A DNA stretch of 64,000 bases from Arthrobacter alpinus (GTDB lineage Bacteria > Actinomycetota > Actinomycetes > Actinomycetales > Micrococcaceae): positions 2,790,001 through 2,854,000 of the forward strand of contig NZ_CP013200.1 in assembly GCF_001445575.1 (NCBI RefSeq), given 5' to 3'. Shown one piece after another: positions 35,788-45,034 of the stretch (the first letter of the stretch is position 1; every line of letters starts with the position of its first letter). The notes under the pieces were generated by a model. That model was not told the DNA's origin. It saw nothing but the letters and a program-made list of their open reading frames with translations, and ran no database searches. The translations under genes were made by a program, and so were the position numbers.

Positions 35788-36806
35788 GGGCCCGTGACTT
35801 CTTCGGCACTGGCGGGTTGGCCCAGGGTAGCTTGCACCAACGGATGGGCATGCGGTTCTGCGTTCAAGGTGGCACGTACCCAGGCATCGTTGTAGACGGT
35901 TTCCAGGTAGGGCACGCCGGTATCGTGAACCATGAAGGCAATGCGCGCGCCTGGTTCGAGGGAGGGCAGTAGTTTTCCCATGGCCGCAACAATGGCGCCC
36001 GTGGAGGCCCCCGCCAAAATGCCCTCACGGCTGGCCAACAGTCGGCATCCGCGCACCATCTCGATCTCCTCCATCTGGAAAACGAGGTCCGGTTCGGCTC
36101 CGGCGGCAAGTTCCGGCAAGACACCCGCGCCCAGCCCGGGAAGCCGCCGGATTCCGGATTGTCCGCCAAAGAGTACGGAGCCCACAGAATCCACGGCAAC
36201 CACTTTGGTGTTCAGTCCGTGCTCCCGAATATAGTGCTGGCAGCCCAGCAATGTTCCGGTGGTACTGGTGGCAATGAACAGATAATCGAGGTCCCCGCCG
36301 GAACCGGCCATGATCTCGGGCATGGTGGATTCGTAGTGCGCCCGCGGATTCGCTGGCGCCCCATACTGGTTAGTAGTCACAGATCCGGGGTTCGCAGACA
36401 GTAGCTCCTGAACTCGCCGGCGGCGCGCAGCGAGCTTGTTACCGTCGGCGGGTGTCTCCACGAGATCCACCGTGGCACCGTAGGCCCTCATCAGCTCCAA
36501 AGCGAGAGCGTTAGCGTTCTCATCGACCACAGCGGTGAAACGGATGCCTCGCACCACGCACTGTCTGGCCAGTGCAATGCCCAAATTCCCCGAGGTCGAT
36601 TCAATAATCATGCCGCCAGGGCGGAGCTGATCCGAGCGCAGCAGCTCTTCAATCAAGCCATGTGCAGTGCGTTCCTTGGTGCTACCGGCAAGTTGCAGCA
36701 GGTCCAATTTTGCGTAGATTTCAGCGTCGTACGATTCGTAGAGCCGGCTGACTTTCACCGTTGGAGTTACAAAGGGATGAAGCGTCCCGGAATCTTTCAT
36801 GTCCAA
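35784..36806 (-). CDS. SbnA-like PLP synthase (cysteine synthase fold), putative diaminopropionate precursor synthase
   Basis: A 340-residue fold-type-II PLP enzyme. The Schiff-base Lys is in LAGSTKERTAHG, the substrate loop is ESTSGNLGIALARQCVVRGI and the phosphate-binding loop SIATSTTGTLLG appears as STTGTLLG; VVAVDSVGSVLFGGQSGIR and LPGLGAGVLPE follow. These match SbnA, which joins O-phosphoserine and glutamate to give the precursor of 2,3-diaminopropionate, better than ordinary cysteine synthases (which read GGSVKDR and TSGNTG). Length is normal. It is the first gene of the three-gene cassette; its promoter would lie in the 110 bp before the neighbouring membrane protein. Confidence 0.82.
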   Translation of the reverse strand: MDMKDSGTLHPFVTPTVKVSRLYESYDAEIYAKLDLLQLAGSTKERTAHGLIEELLRSDQLRPGGMIIESTSGNLGIALARQCVVRGIRFTAVVDENANALALELMRAYGATVDLVETPADGNKLAARRRRVQELLSANPGSVTTNQYGAPANPRAHYESTMPEIMAGSGGDLDYLFIATSTTGTLLGCQHYIREHGLNTKVVAVDSVGSVLFGGQSGIRRLPGLGAGVLPELAAGAEPDLVFQMEEIEMVRGCRLLASREGILAGASTGAIVAAMGKLLPSLEPGARIAFMVHDTGVPYLETVYNDAWVRATLNAEPHAHPLVQATLGQPASAEEVTGP

Positions 36807-36917
36807 CTCTCCCGTTCCTGACTCTGGTAGGCAATTTTCTGATGGGCAAATACAGCGAGATCATCAGCATCGGTAGACCTCCCTTGTCTGCGCGGGGTTC
36901 CCCTCGTGCACGCTTCC

Positions 36918-37424
36918 CTAGTGAATGAGGGCCTTGAGGAACACAATGCCAACACCTAAGAGCGTAGTCACAAGTGCAGCACCGAAGCGATAGTGCAGCT
37001 TGCGTGTCCAGCTTCGGGAGCTGAGGAATCCAAAGAGTGCCAGCAGGCTTACGTCGACCCAGAGGGCAACCCAGACGGCAGTGTCGTCGTTAACTAGATC
37101 GAGAACGCCTGAAAGCACGATCGTCAAAGGAATAACGGCTGCCAGCAGCAGACCCACGGAATGGCTCATGGCGTATTTGAACGATTCCTTGAAGCGCGGC
37201 GCACCATCTGGAGCCTCGCTCAGATGTGCCACAACGTTGGCAAAGAAATGTGCAGCCCAAAAAACCACCACTGCCAGCAAGACCTTAAGGAACATTGCAT
37301 AGGCCGTAATGTCGTATCTACCAGTGACGATGATCAGTGCCGACACGGTGATGAGTCCGTAAATGGCCGATTCCGAGAAAAACTGAGCATGGAACTTATG
37401 CTTCTGGGGTTTAGCAGTTGCCAT
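36918..37424 (-). CDS. Integral membrane protein, unknown function
   Basis: A 168-residue hydrophobic protein with about four to five transmembrane helices: IYGLITVSALIIVTG, FLKVLLAVVVFWAAHFFANV, VGLLLAAVIPLTIVLSGVL, ALWVDVSLLALFGFL, and FGAALVTTLLGVGIVFLKAL. I select ATG 37424 (MATAKPQKHK) because AGGTGA lies six bases upstream; an ATG 13 codons earlier lacks one. The HFFANVVAHLSEAP segment after helix 2 holds conserved-looking His residues. I recognise no named family. It is upstream of the SbnA-like cassette on the same strand with a 111-bp gap, so linkage is possible but unproven. Confidence 0.7.
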   Translation of the reverse strand: MATAKPQKHKFHAQFFSESAIYGLITVSALIIVTGRYDITAYAMFLKVLLAVVVFWAAHFFANVVAHLSEAPDGAPRFKESFKYAMSHSVGLLLAAVIPLTIVLSGVLDLVNDDTAVWVALWVDVSLLALFGFLSSRSWTRKLHYRFGAALVTTLLGVGIVFLKALIH

Positions 37425-37519
37425 GACGCTCACCTGGTTGGGGAGAAGTGGAGTTTTTGACATTCTGAGGAAAAATCATCGGCTTCCTTGTTCTCAAGGT
37501 TCGTGGACGATTATTAACA

Positions 37520-37555
37520 TCAAACACCGGCGGACAGGTGCCCGCCGGTGTTTGA
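37520..37555. terminator. Hairpin terminator between the MFS pump and the membrane protein gene
   Basis: TCAAACACCGGCGG pairs perfectly with CCGCCGGTGTTTGA around ACAGGTGC. It follows the stop of the MFS gene on the minus strand and so separates it from the downstream membrane protein and cassette. Confidence 0.75.
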
Positions 37556-37573
37556 CCAGTACATCTGAGGTGG

Positions 37574-39259
37574 CTAGGCCTTCAGATCGAGTTCTTCCAG
37601 GGCCAAGGCGTCCGGATCGTCGGCTTCCATTTGTTCAGGTAAGCCGTCTTGCCGACGTTTGGGCATGCGGCCTGCGGGGACAATGGCCAGTAACGCCAAT
37701 CCGGCGAGCCCTAGCAGTGAGATCTGCAGTGAATGCAGTCGGGCTTCTGCGTTGACCGCCACAGCGGCAGCAAGTTCCTCCGGGCTGGAAGTCCTGTCCT
37801 TGATGGACGCCTCGAGTTGCGCATTTGTCATGAAGTTCGTATCACTGATGTTGACCTCGGAAATCAGTTGCTCGGATATTTCGGGATGCTGGCTGGCACC
37901 CAGAGATATTTGCGAGGCGAGCATGGCAACGGCGAATGCGCTGGCCACGGCAATGCCGACAGAGCCGGAAAGGTTGTGCACCAGACCGCGCCAGGCGCCG
38001 ACGTCCCCAGCCAACTGCTTGGGCACTGAGCTGAGCAGCGTGTTAAAGACCAGCGCAACGATTGCACCCTGTCCTAGTCCAAGCAGGATGAGGCCAAGAA
38101 CCACAAACAGCTGGCCCCAGTCATTCTTGATGGTGAAGGCAATCAGGCACAAGGCGCCGGCCACAACTATGAAGCCCATCCTGGCAATGAAGCTCGGGGT
38201 GAATTTGTCGTAGAGGTAGGCAACAAACGTACTGGCGAGGAAGATGCTCAGCGTGTAAGGAATCAGAGAGAACGAGGTCTCAATGCCGGATCTCCCCTGG
38301 ACCATTTGCATGTACAGCGGAATCAGGAAGTTAGCTGCCGTGCCAACGAAGAGCATGATGGCCATGCAGGCCGTGATGGCCATCTCGGAACTAGAGGCAA
38401 GCACCCGCAAATCAAAGATGCGGGGCAGCTTGGCACCTTGGCGCTTGCGGATCCAGGCAAAGAAGATTTGCCCGCCCAGCAAACCAAGCAGAATCAACAG
38501 TGGAGCCGGCGAGACGCCCAAGATCTGGAACGGTGCCTGATCGGTGGCGGACCAGATACCCCAGCTGGCCATGCCGCTGAAGCCGAAGCTGAGGAAGATG
38601 ATGGAGGCGGCGGCAATGAATGCGCCAGTCCAATCGATCTTCAGGTTTGGCTGGGCAGGGATCGACTTGAGCTTGAAGCTCAAGACCAAGTTAATGGCGC
38701 CAAGTAGCACCATGATGCCGAACGAGTAACGCCAGCCAATGGTGGTCGCAAACCAGCCCGCGATCAGCAGTGCCAAAACGCCTGCCGCGGGGATGGCTGC
38801 TGCCAGCAAACCGATTGCCTTGGCCTGCTGAGCATCCTTGTAACTGGTGGCAATAAAGACTGTGAGAGCAGGGGCCACCAACGCGATGACGGCACCGGAG
38901 GAAGCCTGCGCGATGAACAGCATGGCAGGGCTGACGCTCAAGGCTACACACGCCATGGCGGCCGCGTGAATGGCCACTGCAATCTGGAAGACCTTACGGG
39001 TTCCGTAACGGGCACCAATCTTGGCGCCCAGCAGGATGAATGCAGCCATTGAGAAGGTGCCCGCAGTGATGGCGGTTCCCACGGATGTGGCCGGAGTATT
39101 GAGATCGGTGGTGATGCCCTGCATAGAGACAGTGAGTGCATTGACTGCGAACGACGCCTGAATCTGGGTCAGCACCACGACGATGAGTGGTAACCAGGAT
39201 GCTGCTTTTGCCGCTGATGCAGCTGCAGCTCCCGAAGAGGATGGGGATTTTGTTGCCAT
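37574..39259 (-). CDS. MFS transporter, DHA2-like 14-helix type
   Basis: A 561-residue major facilitator with 14 predicted helices. Motif A appears as LLGAKIGARYGTRKVFQIAV, and the LLAAAIPAAGVLALLIAGWF segment in helix 5 matches the antiporter motif region; VGTAANFLIPLYMQMVQGRSG is typical of DHA2 members. A periplasmic loop of about 60 residues lies before the last helix, and the C-terminus is acidic. A terminator at 37520-37555 separates it from the siderophore-like cassette, and it is divergent from the LAL regulator gene at 39572, which may control it. Substrate unknown. Confidence 0.85.
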   Translation of the reverse strand: MATKSPSSSGAAAASAAKAASWLPLIVVVLTQIQASFAVNALTVSMQGITTDLNTPATSVGTAITAGTFSMAAFILLGAKIGARYGTRKVFQIAVAIHAAAMACVALSVSPAMLFIAQASSGAVIALVAPALTVFIATSYKDAQQAKAIGLLAAAIPAAGVLALLIAGWFATTIGWRYSFGIMVLLGAINLVLSFKLKSIPAQPNLKIDWTGAFIAAASIIFLSFGFSGMASWGIWSATDQAPFQILGVSPAPLLILLGLLGGQIFFAWIRKRQGAKLPRIFDLRVLASSSEMAITACMAIMLFVGTAANFLIPLYMQMVQGRSGIETSFSLIPYTLSIFLASTFVAYLYDKFTPSFIARMGFIVVAGALCLIAFTIKNDWGQLFVVLGLILLGLGQGAIVALVFNTLLSSVPKQLAGDVGAWRGLVHNLSGSVGIAVASAFAVAMLASQISLGASQHPEISEQLISEVNISDTNFMTNAQLEASIKDRTSSPEELAAAVAVNAEARLHSLQISLLGLAGLALLAIVPAGRMPKRRQDGLPEQMEADDPDALALEELDLKA

Positions 39260-39571
39260 TGTTTGAGAGAGCTCCTTAGGCCGAAAAGGGGTAGACGCGT
39301 CAAAAAGTCATCAGTCGCGAACCACGGAGCTTCCTCAACCTACAACCGAGCAATCCGTCTGCCCACGGGATCTATGTTCGGATGGTATCGGGGATAGGTA
39401 GTAAGAACCAACAAATCCCAGAGTGTGACGCAAAATACTTGACCACCTTCGCCGTACCCCCCCTATTAATCCGCAGCTGAGAAAATCTGAGCAGATTTTC
39501 TGGCTCGGCTTTAGGCTGGTGTGATCGGCAAACAAATCCTCTGTTGTTGCCCGTGCCAAGGAGGCGTTCTT

Positions 39572-42303
39572 GTGGCCCTTGAGGTCATTGCCAGCAAGTT
39601 ACTGATTCCATCGCTCAAGAACGGGCTCATTTCGCGTCCCCGCCTTGCAGGCTTGATGCGCCGCAGCGCCGGTTTGAAGTTGACTTTACTGTCCGCCTCG
39701 GCCGGGTTCGGCAAGTCTGTGCTCCTCGCGCAGTGGTTGACCCCGATAGCTCAAAAGGGAGTCGAGTAACGTGGCTTTCGCTGGACTCCGCAGATAGTGA
39801 CCCTGCCACGTTTTGGACGAGCGTAATCACTGCCCTTCAAAAAACAGTTCCCGGCCTCGCGCCCGAGGCGCTGGAGCAGCTGGGGTCTTCGCTACCTGCT
39901 GATCAGGTACTGACCACCGTACTAAACCAGCTCGCTGCAGGAATGCCCCGGCCAACAGACACTGGGAAAGGGCCACCGACAGAGCAGCCAAACCACGAGC
40001 TGTGGCTAGTACTTGACGACTACCATTTGGCCGACGGCCGTGAGGTAGGTGCGGGTATGACTTTCTTGTTGGAGCATCTTCCGCCCCTCGTGCATGTGGT
40101 GATCAGTACCCGTGCGGACCCAATCCTCCAGCTTTCGCGGTTGCGGGCACGCGGAGAACTTGTGGAGGTCCGCGCTGCAGACCTCCGTTTCACGCCCGAG
40201 GAGACCGCCGAGTACTTCCGGGGCGTGCCAGGGGTTGACTTGGACAAAGTGGATGTCGACGCCCTGTCGCAGCGCACCGAGGGGTGGATTGCGGCCCTCC
40301 AACTTGCCGGCGTTTCGCTCAGAGGACGGAGCGATGTTGCAGAGTTCATCGCCCGCTTCGCCGGCGACGATCGGTACATTTTGGACTACCTCCTCGAGGA
40401 GGTACTGGCACAACAGCCCGCGGAAATCCGCTCTTTCCTGCTCCACAGCGCCATTCTTGACCAGCTTAGCGGCCCGCTGTGCGATGCGGTGCTGGGCACC
40501 AGTGCAGCAAGCAGCGGCATGCGCGGTGACAACATGCTCGCGGTCTTGGAGCGAGAGAATCTGTTCCTGATCCCCTTGGATGAAAAGCGCCGGTGGTACC
40601 GGTACCACCTCCTGTTCGCAGAGATGCTCCATGCCCGGCTCCTGAGCGAGGAACCGGAACTGATGCCACTGTTGCATGGGCGCGCCAGCCTCTGGTTTGC
40701 GGAGCAGGGGATGCCGTCGGAGGCAATCGGGCACGCGCTTGCAGCCCGGAACTTCGATCGCGCCGCGCACCTGATGGAGATGGCCGCACCGCAGATCAGG
40801 CGCGATCGGAGCGATGCACTCTTTCAGGGCTGGCTCAAAGACTTGCCCCGCGAGAGCGTTCGGCGCAGCCCGGTGCTCACGGTCTTCCAGGCCTGCAACC
40901 TAATGACGGCCGGCAAACTCGACGACGTGGAACCGTACCTTCAGGAGGCTGAACGCACTATTGCGGCTGCCCCGATCGGAGCCGAGTCGCCATGGGCCGA
41001 GGTGGCGGAATTCCAGAGACTGCCTGCCACCATCGCCATCTACCGTGCATCCATGGCCCAGGCGCGGGGCGATGACGCCGGGACCGTGGAGTACGCGCAA
41101 CAAGCATTGGCCCTTGCCCGCCCAGGCGATCATCTAACGCGTGGAGCCGCGTCGGGCTTCCTTGGCCTGTCGGCCTGGGCGCGTGGCGATATTTCAACGG
41201 CTCTGTCCACCTTCACCGCGTCTGTGGCAAGCCTGCGGGCGGCGGACAATGTGATCGACGAATTGGGCGGGACGGTAGTACTGGCAGATTTGTGGCGCTC
41301 GGCTGCCCGGCCTACAAAAGCCCGCCAGCTACTACACAGCGCGCTAAAAACTGCCCAGACTCAGGGCCTCCCGGTTGCCCGGGCTATGGCCGAATTGCAC
41401 GTTGCCCTGAGTGAACTTGACTGCGAATCGGGCGACCTTGACAGCGCACGGCTCCACATAGAGACGGCTGCCGGATTGCAGGAGCACGCCCCACTGACCG
41501 AGAGTCGATACCGCTGGTTTGTAGCCAGCGCCCTCCTGGCCTGGGCCGAGGGCGCACCGGAGCGGGCACTGGATCTCCTGGAGCAGGCCGAACCGCTCTA
41601 CCGGCGTGGATTCTTTCCTAACGTGCGGCCAATCCCGGCCTTGCGGGCCAGAATCTACATCAGTCAGGGCAAGCTTCTAGACGCTGGCGACTGGGCCCAC
41701 GATCAGGGTGTCACCGTCACCGATCAGCCTAACTTTCCGAACGAATTCGACCACCTCACCCTGGTCCGGTTGTTAGTTGCCCAGCACCGGGCACAGCCTC
41801 ATTCCGGCGCCGCTGCACAAGCGCAGGCACTACTGGAGAAGCACCTGGTCTCGGCCACGGAATCCGGCCGCACCGGGAGCCTGATAGAAATCAGGCTGCT
41901 TTTGGCCTTGGTCCACGAAGCGCAGGGACAACCATCCAAGGCCCGTGAGTTTGTGGACCAGGTCATCGCCGAAGCACCCGAAGCAGACGCGTACCTGTGG
42001 CTGCTGCGCACCGAAGGCAAGGTATGGACCGAGGGCAGCGGGAGAACACCCATGGCGGGCCGGCGCGAAGGCGCCAATCCCCCGGAACGCCAGGATCCGG
42101 CGTCGAACATTAGCGTGTTGAGCGAACGGGAACGCCAAGTCCTCCGGCTCCTTGGCGGTGAACTGAGCGGGCCACAGATTGCCAGAGAACTATTCATTTC
42201 CTACAACACGCTGCGCAGTCATACCAAGCACATCTTCACCAAACTGGGCGTTACCGATCGCCGCGCGGCAGTCCGGCTAGCACGCGAAAGCGGCCTCATC
42301 TAG
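39572..42303 (+). CDS. LAL-type LuxR regulator (MalT-like NTPase with C-terminal HTH; one-base frame break)
   Basis: A large ATP-dependent LuxR regulator of about 910 residues. GTG 39572 is preceded by AAGGAGG and opens with MALEVIASKLLIPSLKNGLI. The Walker A motif SASAGFGKSVLLAQWL lies about 55 residues in, but this frame stops at 39767. The rest (VTWLSLDSADSDPATFW onward) is in another frame, and one extra base in the GGG run at 39757-39759 joins them. Walker B is LWLVLDDYHL. A long helical TPR-like region follows, and the C-terminal HTH is LSERERQVLRLLGGELSGPQ with NTLRSHTKHIFTKLGV. It probably activates nearby genes on ligand and ATP binding; the downstream membrane protein and DUF2252 genes are candidates. 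Confidence 0.85.
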
Positions 42304-42441
42304 CTGCGCTGGGTTTTCTCACACTGGGCAATTTCACGCAGTCATTCACATCATGGGGTGATGCCCGCTCACCCACTCGGTTCCTAGATTTGAGTTATCC
42401 CCCGGCACCGCGCCGGAGAAGCTGCGAACCCAGGAGTCCAC

Positions 42442-43170
42442 ATGTCCATCACCCCCAGCACACTTGCCCGTTCGGCCGGTCTTAGCGCCGTCGTCGCGGG
42501 ACTGCTTTTCATCGGCATCCAGATCAACCATCCACACCTTGATGCCACGTTCGCCATCTCCGCCGAGTACACGGTGCGCCAATCCGTGAAGATTGTGATG
42601 GCGGTGCTCTCGCTCATCGGCATCACCGGCATGTACTTGCCGCACGCGAAGAGGATGGGGGTCCTTGGCCTGATCGGTTACCTCGTGTTCGGCGCCGGCT
42701 ACCTGGTCATGATGAGCGTGGAAGTCATTGGCGCCGTGGTCATCCCCACCCTTGCCACCCGGGCACCGGACTATGTCAACGATGTTTTCGCGGTTGCTAT
42801 GGGCGGGCATGCAGCCGGCGATATCGGGGCATTGGCGTCCCTCAACGCCGCAATGGGTTTGGCATATATTGGCGGCGGTGTGATGTTCGGAGTCGCGCTC
42901 TTGAGGGCCAAGGTGCTGGCCCGATGGGCTGCCGTGGTTCTCGCGGTGGGCACGGGCGCAACGCTCGCTATCCCGTTGCTGCCCATGATCAACGAGAGAT
43001 TGTTCGCGGTCCCCACCGGCGTGGCATTGATCGGGCTCGGCTACTCATTGTGGCGCCGCACCCCCGCCGCCGGTTCCTTGCCTGAAACATCGGCTGGGCT
43101 CAGTTCAGGCCAGATCTCCTCCGGTCGGATTTCCTCCGAACGGACGACGGCGCAGACTCGCCTCCCATGA
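42442..43170 (+). CDS. Membrane protein, unknown function (DUF4386-like layout)
   Basis: A 242-residue protein with about six hydrophobic helices between residues 10 and 205 (for example SAGLSAVVAGLLFIGIQI, VLGLIGYLVFGAGYLVMM, ARWAAVVLAVGTGATLAI). A hydrophilic Ser/Gly-rich tail of about 35 residues follows. AGGAG lies just upstream of the ATG. It follows the LAL regulator by 138 bp and overlaps the next gene by 4 bases (ATGA), so the two are co-translated. The overall layout resembles DUF4386-type proteins, but I cannot confirm this; no function is assigned. Confidence 0.75.
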   Translation: MSITPSTLARSAGLSAVVAGLLFIGIQINHPHLDATFAISAEYTVRQSVKIVMAVLSLIGITGMYLPHAKRMGVLGLIGYLVFGAGYLVMMSVEVIGAVVIPTLATRAPDYVNDVFAVAMGGHAAGDIGALASLNAAMGLAYIGGGVMFGVALLRAKVLARWAAVVLAVGTGATLAIPLLPMINERLFAVPTGVALIGLGYSLWRRTPAAGSLPETSAGLSSGQISSGRISSERTTAQTRLP

Positions 43171-43544
43171 GCAGCTCACCTGTGGTTGGGGAGCCCGCCC
43201 GATACCGGATTCGGGTCGGCGGGCTCCTTGGGGATCACTGGGCGGCGTGGTTCGACGGGCTCACCCTGACCCGCCTCAGCGACGGGACCACAGCCTTCAC
43301 CGGGACCATCCCCGATCAAGCCGCGCTGCACGGGCTCCTGGTCAAGGTCAGGAGCCTTGGCCTGGTGCTAGTCTCTGTGGAATCAGTCGAGTCAGTGGAC
43401 GCACACAAGCTGCGGACCCTGCGAGGAACGGAACAGATCAATGATGGACAAAGCACCCACCAGCCCGATTGTCTTCGATGCGGCACCGAACATCAGTTTC
43501 CAGGATCGGGTGGCCCAAGGCCTGGCCGCCCGGGAGCAGATTAG
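43167..43544 (+). CDS. Small conserved-looking cytoplasmic protein, unknown function
   Basis: A 125-residue protein. The first 85 residues look structured (YRIRVGGLLGDHWAAWFDGL, then TLTRLSDGTTAFTGTIPDQA and LVKVRSLGLVLVSVESV), suggesting a small alpha/beta domain. The last 35 residues are Cys/Pro/Gly-rich and are read opposite frame over the start of the DUF2252 gene, which begins 104 bases before this stop. Either the overlap is genuine or the gene originally ended earlier. Small proteins of this type often follow LuxR-LAL regulators in Arthrobacter-like genomes, from memory; the role is unknown. Confidence 0.65.
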   Translation: MSSSPVVGEPARYRIRVGGLLGDHWAAWFDGLTLTRLSDGTTAFTGTIPDQAALHGLLVKVRSLGLVLVSVESVESVDAHKLRTLRGTEQINDGQSTHQPDCLRCGTEHQFPGSGGPRPGRPGAD

Positions 43545-44814
43545 GCCGTCCGCACTCGGGACGTGGAATCCGGGGACCCGTGGCCACGACGCACTCGAAA
43601 CGATCCTGGCGCAGGGCGCAATCCGGCAAACTGATCTACTGCCCCTGCGCCATGGCCGAATGGCGGCATCGCCCTGGACGTACTACCGCGGCGCGGCCGC
43701 TGTCGCCGCCGCCGATCTGGGCTCACGTCCCAATAGCGGACTGACAGTACAACTTTGCGGGGATGCTCATATTCTCAACTTCGGCCTGTGGGCCACGCCT
43801 GAGCGCAACCTCTCCTTCGACCTCCGGGATTTTGATGAAACTTTGCCCGGCCCGTTCGAGTGGGACGTCTCCCGACTCGTGGCCAGCATCGTGGTGCTGG
43901 CCAGGGATGCCAACCTCAACCCGTCAGTGGCCGAGCACGCAGTGAGCGCATGTCTGGCTGCCTACCGATCTCGGATGGCGAGGTACAGCAACGCCAAACA
44001 GCTTGATATCTGGTATGACAAGGTCACCGTCGATGATCTCATTGGTGTCTTCTCCAAAGCAGATCAAAAGCGGGCCAGTTCAATGATCACAAAAACGACG
44101 GCCAAGAAGACAAGTGCCGGAGCGGCCAAAAAATTCACCGAAAAGATCAATGGCACTCTACGGATCACCGAGCAACCGCCCTACCGCACTCATTTCAAGG
44201 CAGCCCCCGCCGAAACCATCTACAGCGCGTACAGAGAGTCCTTGGAGGACGACCGCAGACATCTATTGGAGGGCTTCACCCCTGTAGACGCAGTGCAGCA
44301 GGTGGTCGGCGTCGGTAGCGTCGGCATGCGAGTATTTTTGGTCCTGCTCAATGGAGTCCACGACAATGATCCGTTGTTTCTTCAACTCAAGCAGGCCGGC
44401 CCCTCCGTCTACGAGCCGTTCGCCGGGGCCAGCGAGTATGGCAACCACGGGCAGCGGGTGGTGGCTGGACAGCGCCTGATCCAAAGTGCCACAGACATTT
44501 TCGTTGGTTGGACCTCCGATTCCGGCCATGACTTCTATGTACGCCAGTTCCGCGACATGAAGGTGGTGGCCGACGCCGATATCCTGGCCCCTCGCCTGGT
44601 GGAGTTCGCTACCGCTTGCGGCGGGGTCCTGGCCCGCTCCCACGCACGCAGTGGCGACCCGACTGCGATCAACGCCTATATAGGTAAAGGACGGAAGTTT
44701 GACGAAGCCCTAGGCCAATTTGCGGTGGCTTACGCCGACCAGACATCAATTGACCACCAGCAACTCCTCACCGCGGTGAATTCTGGCGTAATACCCAGCG
44801 CACCCGGCTGGTAA
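43441..44814 (+). CDS. DUF2252 family protein (kinase-fold-like)
   Basis: A 457-residue DUF2252 protein. Signatures are LLPLRHGRMAASPWTYYRGA, QLCGDAHILNFGLWATPERN and FDLRDFDETLPGPFEWDVSR. These resemble the catalytic and metal-binding segments of aminoglycoside-phosphotransferase-like kinases, which suggests a small-molecule or protein kinase. That is inference; no substrate is known for the family. Either ATG 43441 or the adjacent ATG 43444 could start it. The N-terminus needed for the family (FQDRVAQGLAARE) lies inside the overlap with the preceding small gene, so the overlap is real. Confidence 0.85.
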   Translation: MMDKAPTSPIVFDAAPNISFQDRVAQGLAAREQIRPSALGTWNPGTRGHDALETILAQGAIRQTDLLPLRHGRMAASPWTYYRGAAAVAAADLGSRPNSGLTVQLCGDAHILNFGLWATPERNLSFDLRDFDETLPGPFEWDVSRLVASIVVLARDANLNPSVAEHAVSACLAAYRSRMARYSNAKQLDIWYDKVTVDDLIGVFSKADQKRASSMITKTTAKKTSAGAAKKFTEKINGTLRITEQPPYRTHFKAAPAETIYSAYRESLEDDRRHLLEGFTPVDAVQQVVGVGSVGMRVFLVLLNGVHDNDPLFLQLKQAGPSVYEPFAGASEYGNHGQRVVAGQRLIQSATDIFVGWTSDSGHDFYVRQFRDMKVVADADILAPRLVEFATACGGVLARSHARSGDPTAINAYIGKGRKFDEALGQFAVAYADQTSIDHQQLLTAVNSGVIPSAPGW

Positions 44815-45034
44815 TAATCGGGGAAAATCGTGGCGACAGTTATCGGGGATCGTGACATCCCGTGACCATCGTTGATTCCCGTACAATCCACTGTTTCGAT
44901 TTATTCGCGGTATGGGTCATCCACCCCGCAAATGCTTGTTTTTACGCACTTACAGCCCTACTCTAAGGATAATCTGCACGAATCGAGCTGGTGTAGTCGT
45001 TGTCGATGACACCATGAGCTATTAGGGGCGTTTC

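Noticed and set aside
32651..39259. Complete siderophore biosynthesis and export cluster
   Set aside because: No NIS synthetase, NRPS, receptor or iron-box was seen, and a terminator separates the MFS pump from the SbnA-like cassette.
39439..39469. TTGACC...TATTAA as promoter for the LAL regulator
   Set aside because: The spacer is 19 bp with a run of seven C residues; possible but below the level I would annotate.
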